From positions 1 through 35,268 of the forward strand of contig ONAT01000015.1 in NCBI GenBank assembly GCA_900315885.1: a stretch of 35,268 bases of DNA, given 5' to 3'. Under the pieces are notes generated by a model that was given only the letters and a program-made list of their open reading frames with translations, did not search any database and had not been told where the DNA came from. This stretch comes from an uncultured Erysipelotrichaceae bacterium. GTDB taxonomy: Bacteria > Bacillota_I > Bacilli_A > RFN20 > CAG-826. The translations under genes and the position numbers were made by a program. Position 1 is the stretch's first letter. Each line of letters starts with the position of its first letter. Positions 17,401 through 24,762 of the stretch are shown one piece after another.

Positions 17401-17832
17401 GCAATGAGTAACACAATTTCATTCATTGAACAATATTGGTACAATTACGCAAGAACTAAAGTTGTAGTTTCAAGTGCTGCTCGCGGTGCAACAGAAGAAT
17501 GGACAATTTGTGAAACTTTAAAAGACACAACTAAAACTAAGACCGTTCTTGATGCATATAATGCTTTAAGTAGCGAAACAAAAGAGGTTTTAGATGATAC
17601 TTATGATATTACTGCAAGCGATGGCTCAACTATTACGATTGGTCAATCAATCCGTTATATGTCTAACTCATTAACTCTTGCACAAAATACTGAAGCAACA
17701 CAAAATACATTATTAAACAGCATTAGGAACTCTAATCCTGTTATTATTACTGTTGTTCCTATAGCAAGTATCTTAGTTATTTCATTCTTAACAATTATAG
17801 TAATTAAAGTATTCAAGAAAAAACATCAATAA
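14482..17832 (+). CDS. Membrane-anchored papain-family cysteine protease with Big_2 repeats
   Basis: A 1116-residue surface protein with a signal peptide at residues 1-20 and a C1 (papain) peptidase domain at about 70-320. The full catalytic set is present: Gln85 and Cys91 (NQGNYGTCWA), His255 (NHEVTVVGWDD) and Asn287 (LVKNSWG). A beta-rich region at 325-505 resembles the Lectin_like domain that often follows such peptidases. Three Big_2 immunoglobulin-like repeats follow at about 508-757. A 150-residue module at 757-905 and a C-terminal helical module are both shared with the giant protein at 28595-33220. One membrane helix with a basic tail ends the protein (about 1083-1116). There is no LPxTG motif. 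The start is supported by GGGAG. An extracellular peptidase held at the surface is well supported; its substrate is unknown. Confidence 0.92.
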   Translation: MNKLIKMTFAISCLLGLGSSLNNVNNVKNENVEISSSKYGRLNAHLKLGESANPSKTKARKIRKATYPSSYSSVDEGYITSVKNQGNYGTCWAHAAMASSEASLIKNNGYSTLLNLSELHFAYFFYNNAYDEMGLLSGDSTDPGTDGFLDGGGFNYYSMIKLANWTGPIDETKNTAYAYSRASKSFSKPSSEAYSLDMVHLKNAYFADTSDLDAMKEMITRYGAGDFSYYADNDDSHYNSSTGGYYYNGPEYANHEVTVVGWDDNYAVTNFNSRYRPSKPGAWLVKNSWGTSECLNGYFWLSYYDSSVLQDPAAFYEFDTVNNYDHNYQYDGSGNFVSEWSGSRVSTVDYTVSGIQYNGISGGGYEANVFTSQQSEVIQAVSFFTMNEDVNYEVNVYKNVTSTPTTGELQSAATTSGTLTNAGYHTISLNSPVQVASGEKFAVSVKLSGSSNITFMVDYTVSDWGVTNSASSGQSYYSKNGTSWTDASNYGANFRVKAFTTKKNVAVTGIELDKNSTNININDSVKLTPTISPSDATNKNITWSSSASDIASVDQNGNVTGKSEGNALITATTKDGGYTATCTVTVSKVPVNAISLNATNKDININETFQLVATVSPTNATTKDVTWVSNNPNIAEVSSSGLVTGKSVGTTTITATTTDGGHIATCTVNIKAVSVTGVNVPSTMQIKVGKTATITPTITPTNATDRLVTYESSNKRVATIDDSGVITAIKTGVTTITVKTNDGNFTATCEVNVVDGTGNYELITDTDTISAGDKIVIASSSNGAVAGDINSSSVMAKVDQTFTNNNVTIEDLTTSAIEFTVGGSEGAWTLANQDGKLLGATAAKKLAWDSGTTTWSITISSSGATIQSTTSTYGRILYNVGSPRFTTYTSATTTSLTLPTIYRLDSSSNQSFGYEEVITTIATSVATFSNPTERVSNPSDLTSLKAALQNAQDNYNDIGPTEQEKVTNAKYLAAMSNTISFIEQYWYNYARTKVVVSSAARGATEEWTICETLKDTTKTKTVLDAYNALSSETKEVLDDTYDITASDGSTITIGQSIRYMSNSLTLAQNTEATQNTLLNSIRNSNPVIITVVPIASILVISFLTIIVIKVFKKKHQ

Positions 17833-17841
17833 AGACACAAG

Positions 17842-17878
17842 AAAAAGCTAAGATTGATTAACTCAAACTTGGCTTTTT
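17842..17878 (+). terminator. Terminator of the cysteine protease gene
   Basis: Arms AAAAAGCTAAG and CTTGGCTTTTT pair with one G-U about 10 bases after the stop. The T run is part of the right arm. It is roughly symmetrical, so it may also act on the minus strand. Confidence 0.75.
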
Positions 17879-17889
17879 AAATACTCGCT

Positions 17890-18252
17890 TTTTAAAAAAA
17901 TAACTACTAATAACATTTTGAAGTTTTCTTAAGCAAATACAGCATGTGGATGCTTTACGGGCATAATAATTGATTGACCTTTGTTTAAAATAAACTATTT
18001 ATCATCAATTGTTATCTTTCCCACACCATCTAAACATATTACAAACGCATCACCATCAGAAGAATGAGAAGATATTTCTTCACCTTTCCAAAATAAGAAA
18101 AGCGTAATGTTTTCGTGCGTTTTGAGAAATTGTCTTACTAACAACTTGTGATTCTTGATAATCTAATTCATCAGAAAGAGTAAGAACTTCTGCCTTTTAA
18201 ATATTCTTTATTTTTTCGCTAATTGTTTTGTCCTTATTAATATTCTTTGCAT
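17890..18252 (-). pseudogene. Decayed cupin-domain gene
   Basis: The minus strand still reads as a cupin protein but is broken at least four times. One frame gives KNINKDKTISEKIKNI, a stop, then KAEVLTLSDELDYQ and SQVVSKTISQ. After a frameshift the next frame gives THENITLFLFWKGEEISSH, then DGDAFVICLDGVGKITIDDK and a TAG stop. It resumes as FILNKGQSIIMPVKHPHAVFA, hits TAA, and ends near ENFKMLLVV. The metal-binding cupin features (EEISSHSSDGDA, HPHAVFA) remain recognisable. There is no usable start codon. It fills the otherwise gene-free 450 bases between the protease and yebC. Recent inactivation is likely because the reading is so clear. Confidence 0.85.
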
Positions 18253-18266
18253 TTATTAATAAATAA

Positions 18267-18287
18267 AAGAGCCAAATTTTGGCTCTT
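18267..18287 (-). terminator. Terminator of yebC, overlapping its stop codon
   Basis: The minus-strand hairpin AAGAGCC-AAAATTT-GGCTCTT is followed by TTATTTATT. The left arm includes the last base or two of the stop codon region at 18286. Confidence 0.75.
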
Positions 18288-19011
18288 ATTCTTCAGACAT
18301 ATCGCAGTTATGATATACAGCTTGTACATCTTGGCAATCATCTAATAAATCTAACATGTCTTTAAATTTTTGCAAATCTTCTGCGCTAGGTTTCACGTAA
18401 TCATTTGGAAGCATACAAATTTCTGCTTTTTCAAATTCTTCAATGCCTTCATTAGTTAAAACGCTCTTAGCGTTTCCAAATGCAGTTGGATTAACATGAA
18501 CTTCAATGTAGTCTTCATCTTTTGTGACTTCGGTAACATCAACATCAGACATAATTAATAATTCTTCAATTTCTTCAACACTCTTAGGTGATTTAAAGAT
18601 TAATAAGCCTGCTTCTGTGAAATTATATGAAACACTACCAGGTGTTCCTAAATGACCGCCTTTTCTTGCAACAGCGGTTTTAACTTCAACATATGCACGG
18701 TTTGCGTTATCAGATAATGTGTCAATGATAATAGCGACATTACCAGCTCCAAATCCTTCGAATCTTCCTTGAATATATGATTCTTGTGAACCACCTTTTG
18801 CTTTTTCAATTGCTCTTGTAATGACATCCTTAGGTAAGTTTTGTCCTTTATATTTTTCAATTGCAGCCTTTAAAGCAAGGTTAGAAACAGGATCAGGCAC
18901 TCCAGACTTTGCAGCCATATAAATTTCTTTTGATGCTCTCATGCATAATGCTGATTTTTTTGCAGCAGTCGCAGCCATAGATGCGGCACGTACTTCATGT
19001 GCTCTTCCCAT
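18286..19011 (-). CDS. yebC: YebC/PmpR-family protein
   Basis: A 241-residue member of the YebC/PmpR family (TACO1 superfamily), which acts as a DNA-binding regulator and, from recent work on the family, in translation of proline-rich stretches. The start MGRAHEVRAASMAATAAKKSALCMRASKEIYMAAKSG and the core NLPKDVITRAIEKAKGG with RFEGFGAGNVAIIIDTLSDNANRAYVEVKTA are diagnostic. Standard family length. A Shine-Dalgarno (AAAGGAGAG) precedes the ATG, and a likely -10 TATAAT lies at 19040-19045. It is separated by about 95 bases from the gene upstream and so may have its own transcript. Confidence 0.95.
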   Translation of the reverse strand: MGRAHEVRAASMAATAAKKSALCMRASKEIYMAAKSGVPDPVSNLALKAAIEKYKGQNLPKDVITRAIEKAKGGSQESYIQGRFEGFGAGNVAIIIDTLSDNANRAYVEVKTAVARKGGHLGTPGSVSYNFTEAGLLIFKSPKSVEEIEELLIMSDVDVTEVTKDEDYIEVHVNPTAFGNAKSVLTNEGIEEFEKAEICMLPNDYVKPSAEDLQKFKDMLDLLDDCQDVQAVYHNCDMSEE

Positions 19012-19106
19012 AATAAATCTCTCCTTTTGAATCTTTAAAATTATAACACTTTTTAAATTCTTTTTGCACTATTTTTAGGCAAATAATGTATTAATATATA
19101 AAATAA

Positions 19107-19907
19107 TTAATTTTTGTAATCATTTATCACAAAATTTTGGTCATGATTTAGTCCTAACTCACGAATAATTTTTAAAGCAATACTATATTCATTAGAAGTA
19201 AAATCATGTGGATTATGGGCATCAACGCCAATAATCACTTTACATTTATATTTAGCCACAACTTTCCAAAATGGTAAGTATGGATATAAATATCGTTTTT
19301 CATTTCCAACTTGCACTAATCCTTTTCTTATACCTGCTAAATTTATTTCTAGAGGTATGTTATATTCTAGCGATGCTTTACATATTGCTATTGCAACGTT
19401 TTTAGCGTGCACATCGAACTTTTCATAACTAGACATATATAAATCAGGATGAGCGAGAAAAGAAAACAAACCTGTACTCATTGCCTCTACGACTTGGTCA
19501 CGATATTTAAACAATTGTTCTTTATCATGAATATGTCCATAGTAATCTAAAACAGTATTGTTAAAAAAATTAAAGTGTTGTCCTAAAATCAAATAATCGA
19601 TTTTGCCACTTTCTAGCAACGATTTATAATACGAAACAAAATTTGGTGAATATTCCGCTTCAAATCCACAACTAATTTTGATTTTATCTTTATATTTTTC
19701 TTTTAGGTATTTAACAGAATTCAGATAGTCATCTAATAAAGCATAATTGCCTCTTATACCCGGTTGAGAAAAAGAAGGAAGCATTATATGATCAGAAAAA
19801 CCCATTTTTCTTACACCTGCCGCAATTGCTTCTAAGACATATTCTTCATCTTCTCCAATCGCATGACCACATCTTTTAGTGTGCGTGTGATAACAATAAG
19901 GAATCAT
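19107..19907 (-). CDS. PHP-domain histidinol-phosphatase family protein
   Basis: A 266-residue PHP-superfamily hydrolase of the HisJ type. Metal-binding residues are visible in order: HTH (His7, His9), His15 (CGHA), Asp39-His40 (GFSDH), Glu83 (GFEAEYSP), His111 (GQHF), His148 (FLAHPDLY) and the final GVDAHNPHD. HisJ removes phosphate from histidinol phosphate in histidine synthesis, but many relatives in genomes without his genes act on other phosphates. No his genes are nearby, so the substrate is uncertain. The start overlaps the truA stop by 4 bases, making it the last gene of the ecf-truA operon. Confidence 0.85.
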   Translation of the reverse strand: MIPYCYHTHTKRCGHAIGEDEEYVLEAIAAGVRKMGFSDHIMLPSFSQPGIRGNYALLDDYLNSVKYLKEKYKDKIKISCGFEAEYSPNFVSYYKSLLESGKIDYLILGQHFNFFNNTVLDYYGHIHDKEQLFKYRDQVVEAMSTGLFSFLAHPDLYMSSYEKFDVHAKNVAIAICKASLEYNIPLEINLAGIRKGLVQVGNEKRYLYPYLPFWKVVAKYKCKVIIGVDAHNPHDFTSNEYSIALKIIRELGLNHDQNFVINDYKN

Positions 19908-20650
19908 TGTTTGTCCTCCTTATAAAAAACTTTGTATAAATAAAGGCCATTTGGTAAAGCTTTATAAATGACAGTATTGCGATTTTTTGAATTTAGTTTT
20001 TCACTTATAAAACTAATGTTTTCTTTGTGTAATCCTACCATTACTATGGTGCCAATAATCATTCTTACCATATAACGCATAAAGCCATTACCTTTGATAA
20101 TAAAGGTCAATTCATTGCCATTCTCAATTAAATCAAAAGAATAAATGTTTCTTATATAATTGTGAGCATCCTCTTCTTTAGTCGTAAAATTCATAAAATT
20201 ATGTTCCCCAATAAAACATTTCATAGCTTGTTTCATTAAAGATACATCTAATTTTCTTTTAAATTCCCAACGGTAATTCTCGTAAAATGGATTTGCTTCT
20301 CCCATATTTAAAACATAATGATATTCCTTACTTATGGCGCTTGCGCGAGGATGGAAAGTATCATCGACAAAGGCTATTTTATTTACGTGTATATCATTTG
20401 GCAAAATGCAATTCAAAGAATAACGTAACTTCTCTAAATCATTAATTTCTCTAGTTGGTGTAAACGTAACAACTTGATTTAAAGCATGTACTTTGGCATC
20501 TGTTCTTCCTGAGGCTGTAATAACAATTGGTGTATTAAAAATCTTGGAAAGTACAATCTCTATTTCTTTTTGGACACTACGCAACTCCGTTTGTCTTTGA
20601 AATCCCATAAAGTTATGTCCATCATAACTAATGTCTAATCTAATACGCAT
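19904..20650 (-). CDS. truA: tRNA pseudouridine(38-40) synthase
   Basis: A 248-residue enzyme that makes pseudouridine at positions 38-40 of the tRNA anticodon arm. The catalytic Asp51 is in GRTDAKVHALNQ. MRIRLDISYDGHNFMGFQRQ at the start and the later FHPRASAISKEYHYVLN and FMRYMVRMIIGTIV blocks are typical. It lies directly downstream of ecfT, the usual order in Firmicutes, with AGGAGG before the ATG. Confidence 0.96.
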   Translation of the reverse strand: MRIRLDISYDGHNFMGFQRQTELRSVQKEIEIVLSKIFNTPIVITASGRTDAKVHALNQVVTFTPTREINDLEKLRYSLNCILPNDIHVNKIAFVDDTFHPRASAISKEYHYVLNMGEANPFYENYRWEFKRKLDVSLMKQAMKCFIGEHNFMNFTTKEEDAHNYIRNIYSFDLIENGNELTFIIKGNGFMRYMVRMIIGTIVMVGLHKENISFISEKLNSKNRNTVIYKALPNGLYLYKVFYKEDKQ

Positions 20651-20664
20651 AATGGTAGCCTCCT

Positions 20665-21522
20665 TTAATTAAAAAATGAAATAAACATTGCCACAAAATC
20701 TATTTTTGCGATAGAAATATAAAGAACTCCTGCAAAGAAAAGTAAAGATAAGACTAATGCTAGAGTATCGCCGATTTTCCATTTTAAAATACGGTATCTT
20801 GTTCTTTTAGCCCCTGGATTATATCCACGTGCTTCCATGGCGTTTGCTAAATCTTCACTGCGTTGGAAAGCTGAAACTAAAAGAGGAACAATTAATGACA
20901 CAATCGCGCGTATTTTTTCTTTAAATTTTCCGTTTTCAAAATCGACACCTCTACTAGCTTGTGCTTTCATAATTCGGTCAGTTTCATCAAGTAATGTTGG
21001 AATAAACCTTAAAGCAATAGAAATTGTCATAGCTATTTCATGTGCTGGTACTTTAATTACTTTTAAAGGAGTTAAATACCATTCAATCGCGTATGTTAAA
21101 TCTAATGGTGTTGTTGTCGCAGTTAAAATCATCGTTAAAGCAAGCATTAATAACAATCTAATAAAAATGTAAAGTGTATCAAATATGGCTTTATAATAAA
21201 TTTTTACTGAATTAAAGATTAAGAAAAAATCTCCTTCTTTAACTAAAAACAAGTTAAATATAAAAAGCAATAAAACCATAAACCATAACGATTTTAACTG
21301 TTTAAAAAGACTTGAAATTTTAATATGTGAAATAAGCATTAAGATTAATACTATAATGCCTATAATTCCGTACATAATAAAGTCCATATAAGCATTGCCA
21401 ACATCAAAACGAATGAAAATCTCTACCATAAAAAGAATCATGGCAAATAGTTTTAAACGTGGATCTAATTTATGTATTTTAGAGTTATAAGGTACATAAC
21501 GTCCGATAGAGATATTATTCAT
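20665..21522 (-). CDS. ecfT: ECF transporter transmembrane subunit EcfT
   Basis: A 285-residue integral membrane protein with about five helices. It couples two ATPases to exchangeable substrate-binding (S) subunits for vitamins and metals. The Ala-Arg-Gly coupling motifs are seen as QASRGVD and MEARGYNPGAKRTRYR, the sites that contact the ATPases. It overlaps the ecfA2 gene by 8 bases. No S component is present in the window, as expected for a group II (shared) ECF module whose S genes are scattered in the genome. Confidence 0.95.
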   Translation of the reverse strand: MNNISIGRYVPYNSKIHKLDPRLKLFAMILFMVEIFIRFDVGNAYMDFIMYGIIGIIVLILMLISHIKISSLFKQLKSLWFMVLLLFIFNLFLVKEGDFFLIFNSVKIYYKAIFDTLYIFIRLLLMLALTMILTATTTPLDLTYAIEWYLTPLKVIKVPAHEIAMTISIALRFIPTLLDETDRIMKAQASRGVDFENGKFKEKIRAIVSLIVPLLVSAFQRSEDLANAMEARGYNPGAKRTRYRILKWKIGDTLALVLSLLFFAGVLYISIAKIDFVAMFISFFN

Positions 21523-22378
21523 ATTTCTTATCCCTACCTTTTTTAATTTGATCTGCTAAAGAATCAATATTTTTTACTTTTTCTAAATCTATATTAAAGC
21601 CCTTAGTTTGTAACATTTTAGCAAACTCAAAGACATGTGGGTAATCTAAAGATAATTCCTCATAATCACTACTACTAAATAGTTCAATTGGTGAACACTC
21701 TTTAGCAATACAGCCATCTTTCATAACTATTACATGGTCAGCGTATTCTAAAACAAGATCCATATCGTGTGTAACCATAATAATAGTTGTGCCTTGTTTA
21801 TTTAAACCTTCAAATAGCTTCATCATACTGACACTACCTTGCGGATCAAGTCCCGCTGTTGGTTCATCTAATATTAAAACTTGAGGCTTTATCGCTATAA
21901 TACCGGCAATTGCTACACGACGCTTTTCGCCACCACTTAACTCAAAAGGTGAACGTTCAAAATAAGTTTCATTTAATCCTACTTGTTTTAAAGCTTCTTT
22001 TGCACGTTTCAAAGCTTCTTCTTCACTAATTCCAAAGTTCTTTGGGCCAAAGGCTACATCTTTTAAAACTGTATCTTCAAATAACTGGTATTCTGGAAAT
22101 TGAAAAACCAAACCTATTTTTTCACGAATCTTTTTGATATCTTTGTTTTGTTTTTTGTTTGGTGTAATTTGATACTCATCGACATTGACTTTACCTTTAT
22201 CTGGTAAAAGTAAGCCCGTAATGTGTTGCACAAGTGTTGATTTACCTGAACCAGTATGACCAACAAGTGCAGTAAAAGAATAATTTTTTAAATCTAAACA
22301 AACATCATTTAAACCTAATTGTTCAAATGGTGTTTTTTTAGCATATATGTGAAAGACATGATCAAGACTTATTGACAT
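21515..22378 (-). CDS. ecfA2: ECF transporter ATPase EcfA2
   Basis: A 287-residue ABC ATPase. Walker A is GHTGSGKST, the Q-loop lies in FQFPEYQLFE, the signature is LSGGEKRR, Walker B is VLILDEPTAGLD and the H-loop is MVTHD. The opening ISLDHVFHIYAKKTPFEQLGLNDV and the FQFPEYQLF stretch are typical of the EcfA2 (EcfA') subunit. It pairs with EcfA1 and EcfT, with overlapping genes on both sides. Confidence 0.95.
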   Translation of the reverse strand: MSISLDHVFHIYAKKTPFEQLGLNDVCLDLKNYSFTALVGHTGSGKSTLVQHITGLLLPDKGKVNVDEYQITPNKKQNKDIKKIREKIGLVFQFPEYQLFEDTVLKDVAFGPKNFGISEEEALKRAKEALKQVGLNETYFERSPFELSGGEKRRVAIAGIIAIKPQVLILDEPTAGLDPQGSVSMMKLFEGLNKQGTTIIMVTHDMDLVLEYADHVIVMKDGCIAKECSPIELFSSSDYEELSLDYPHVFEFAKMLQTKGFNIDLEKVKNIDSLADQIKKGRDKKYE

Positions 22379-23184
22379 AGTTTAATCACCATCTCTTCTA
22401 ATGTTTTAGCATCGGAAACATCAACATTTCGCATTACTAAAGTTTTTTTTAATTTCGTGATAAATGGCAAATCTAAATCAATTTGTTCCATTTTTTCATC
22501 ATCTTTAAATACTTCTGATGGTTTACCCTGCATATACAACTCGCCATCATTTAAAATTATAACTTCATCTGAGTTATAAGCTTCTTCGATATCATGAGTA
22601 ATACTAATTATTGTTAAATTAGGATTTTCTTCTTTTAATTTTAAAATATATTCACGAATCTCTTTTTTACCTTTAGGATCTAGCATGGCCGTTGCTTCAT
22701 CAAAGATGATGATTTCTGGTTTCATAGCTAAAACACCTGCGATAGCCACTCTTTGCTTTTGTCCACCCGATAGCCTTGTCGGTTCTTTATCTAAGAACTC
22801 GCTCATATTAACTTTTTGAGCATATTCGTTAATAATGTCATCCATTTGTGCATGTGGCACGCAGTGATTTTCTAAACCAAAAGCAATGTCATCACGAACT
22901 GTAGAACCAATAAATTGGTTGTCAGGATTTTGGAAAACTATTCCCACTTTTTCTCTTATCTTGTACACATTAGTGGTATTCAAAGTATCACCAAAAACTT
23001 CAATCGAACCAGATTGAAGTTCTAATAATCCTACGATTAACTTTGCTAATGTTGATTTGCCAGAACCATTATGACCAATTAAAGAGACATATTGACCTTT
23101 TTCTACATCAAAAGACACATGTTTTAAGACATCTTTCTTATCCTCATAAGCAAATGACAAATCTTTAATAGATAAGACTTTCAA
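22369..23184 (-). CDS. ecfA1: ECF transporter ATPase EcfA1
   Basis: A 271-residue ABC ATPase. Walker A is GHNGSGKST, the Q-loop lies in FQNPDNQFIGSTV, the signature is LSGGQKQR, Walker B is IIIFDEATAMLDP and the H-loop is SITHD. FQNPDNQF and DEATAMLDPKGK are characteristic of EcfA1. It overlaps ecfA2 by 10 bases and heads the ecfA1-ecfA2-ecfT-truA set. Confidence 0.95.
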   Translation of the reverse strand: MKVLSIKDLSFAYEDKKDVLKHVSFDVEKGQYVSLIGHNGSGKSTLAKLIVGLLELQSGSIEVFGDTLNTTNVYKIREKVGIVFQNPDNQFIGSTVRDDIAFGLENHCVPHAQMDDIINEYAQKVNMSEFLDKEPTRLSGGQKQRVAIAGVLAMKPEIIIFDEATAMLDPKGKKEIREYILKLKEENPNLTIISITHDIEEAYNSDEVIILNDGELYMQGKPSEVFKDDEKMEQIDLDLPFITKLKKTLVMRNVDVSDAKTLEEMVIKLCQ

Positions 23185-23187
23185 TTT

Positions 23188-23397
23188 CTATTTTTCCTTT
23201 CTTCTATGTGATATTTCTACATAAACAATTAATGCTACAAATAATAATACAATTCCTACTCCTACAATAACCTTTATTGTAGTATTAGCCTTTTTCAAAA
23301 CATCTGTTAAAATAACTAATACGCCTGCAATTAACAAAGCATAGGCAATTAGACAAATTAAAAAACGCTGCAAAAATTTTTTTGTTTCTTTTTTCAT
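23188..23397 (-). CDS. Small two-span membrane protein in the ecf operon
   Basis: A 69-residue protein with a Lys-rich start, two hydrophobic helices (about residues 11-32 and 42-60) and a basic C-terminus (SHRRKEK). It lies 3 bases before ecfA1 and 5 bases after the deaminase gene, with AAGGAT before its ATG, so it is almost surely co-transcribed. No family is recognised. A hairpin membrane protein in this place is not a standard part of the ECF module. Confidence 0.7.
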   Translation of the reverse strand: MKKETKKFLQRFLICLIAYALLIAGVLVILTDVLKKANTTIKVIVGVGIVLLFVALIVYVEISHRRKEK

Positions 23398-23402
23398 AGT
23401 TA

Positions 23403-23876
23403 CTAATCCTTAATTGTTAGTACTCTACCATTAAATGGACGATATTTAATGCCTGCCATATCAAACATTTTTTTGCTTGCTTGTGTTTCAGTTGTGTCGC
23501 CATACTTATCAGACAAATAAATTACTTCACTAATTCCTGTTTGAATGATTGCTTTTGCACATTCATTACAAGGGAACAATGTGACATATATTTTTGTGCC
23601 TTTAAGATTTGAAACATTACTATTTAATATTGCATTAAATTCTGCGTGACAAACATATAAATACTTGGATTCTAATCCTTCTCCGTGTCCCCATGGCATT
23701 TTATCATCATCTAATCCATGTGGCATTCCGTTATAACCAATACTAACTACTTTATTGTCGCTATTAGCTATACATGCCCCAACTTGTGTTGAAGGATCTT
23801 TACTGCGCATTGCGGATAATAATGCAATACCCATAAAATATTCTTCCCAACTAATATAATTTTCTCTCTTTCCCAT
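23403..23876 (-). CDS. dCMP deaminase (ComEB-like)
   Basis: A 157-residue zinc deaminase of the dCMP deaminase type. It converts dCMP to dUMP on the way to dTTP. Zinc ligands are His77 and Cys103/Cys106, with catalytic Glu79 (CHAEFNAI and PCNECAK). The opening WEEYFMGIALLSAMRSKDPSTQVGACI and GYNGMPHG are typical. ATG at 23876 (MGKRENYISW) is chosen over the one six codons upstream because AGAGGTG lies 6 bases before it. It is the first gene of a seven-gene minus-strand operon that runs to the PHP gene. Confidence 0.92.
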   Translation of the reverse strand: MGKRENYISWEEYFMGIALLSAMRSKDPSTQVGACIANSDNKVVSIGYNGMPHGLDDDKMPWGHGEGLESKYLYVCHAEFNAILNSNVSNLKGTKIYVTLFPCNECAKAIIQTGISEVIYLSDKYGDTTETQASKKMFDMAGIKYRPFNGRVLTIKD

Positions 23877-23942
23877 GGTAACACCTCTAATCATATAAAA
23901 TTATAAACTAAATTACATAATTTAGCACCATAAATTAGATAA

Positions 23943-23961
23943 TTAATGATAATATCATTAA
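23943..23961. promoter_or_regulatory. Palindrome between the deaminase and ABC operons
   Basis: TTAATGAT-AAT-ATCATTAA is a perfect inverted repeat with 8-base arms, located in the 181-base divergent intergenic region. It includes the same TGATAATATCATTA found before lipoprotein B. It may be an operator for either or both operons. Confidence 0.5.
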
Positions 23962-24057
23962 AATAGCTAGAGTAATTATAATATCAAATTCAAAATTGTT
24001 TCTCAAATATAAGAAAGTATAGTATCATAATAGTGTTAATAAAAGGAGAGTGCTTAT

Positions 24058-24762
24058 ATGGCGTTACTTGAATTTAAGAATGTTTCATTTAAGTATAAAT
24101 GTTCTAATCAATATGCCCTTAATAATGTTTCATTTTCTTTAAATGAAGGCCAAATTGTCGGCTTGCTTGGACCAAACGGATCTGGTAAAACCACAATTAT
24201 TAAACTTATTAATGGTTTATTAAGAAACTATAATGGTGAAATACTTGTAAATGGCGAAGAATTAAATGAAAAATCTCGCGCAATTATCAGTTATTTGCCT
24301 GATTCAACTTATCTAAATGAAAGTGCAAAAATCGAGGAAGTTATCTTAATGTTTAAAAATTTGTATTCTGATTTCGAAGAAGAAAAAATGCGCAAGATGC
24401 TTGAATCAATGCACATTGATTCTAAAAGTATAATCAAAACTTTATCAAAAGGTAATAAAGAAAAATTACAACTCGCCTTAGTATTATCGAGAAATGCTAA
24501 AATTTATGTATTAGATGAACCTATTGGTGGTGTCGACCCTGCTCAACGTGATTTTATTATTAGAACTATTTTATCTAATTATGCACAAAATTCGCTTGTC
24601 ATCATATCTACGCATCTACTTGAAGATATTGAACCAATATTAAACCGTGCCATAATGATTAGAAATGGTGAAATCGCTCTTGATGATACTAAAGAAAACA
24701 TTATTAATACTCATGAAAATAAATCACTAAATGATGTATTTAAGGAGGTATTTAAATGTTAA
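24058..24762 (+). CDS. ABC exporter ATP-binding protein
   Basis: A 234-residue ABC ATPase with Walker A GPNGSGKT, a variant signature LSKGNKEKLQ, Walker B IYVLDEPIGGVDP and H-loop STHLLED. The variant LSKGxKEK signature and the short YLPDSTYL stretch resemble the YtrB-like ATPases of small ABC-2 exporters in Firmicutes. The upstream GAGAG gives a ribosome site. It overlaps the permease gene by 7 bases, so the two form one transporter. Such exporters often respond to wall-active compounds through a GntR regulator, but no regulator gene is adjacent here. Confidence 0.9.
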   Translation: MALLEFKNVSFKYKCSNQYALNNVSFSLNEGQIVGLLGPNGSGKTTIIKLINGLLRNYNGEILVNGEELNEKSRAIISYLPDSTYLNESAKIEEVILMFKNLYSDFEEEKMRKMLESMHIDSKSIIKTLSKGNKEKLQLALVLSRNAKIYVLDEPIGGVDPAQRDFIIRTILSNYAQNSLVIISTHLLEDIEPILNRAIMIRNGEIALDDTKENIINTHENKSLNDVFKEVFKC

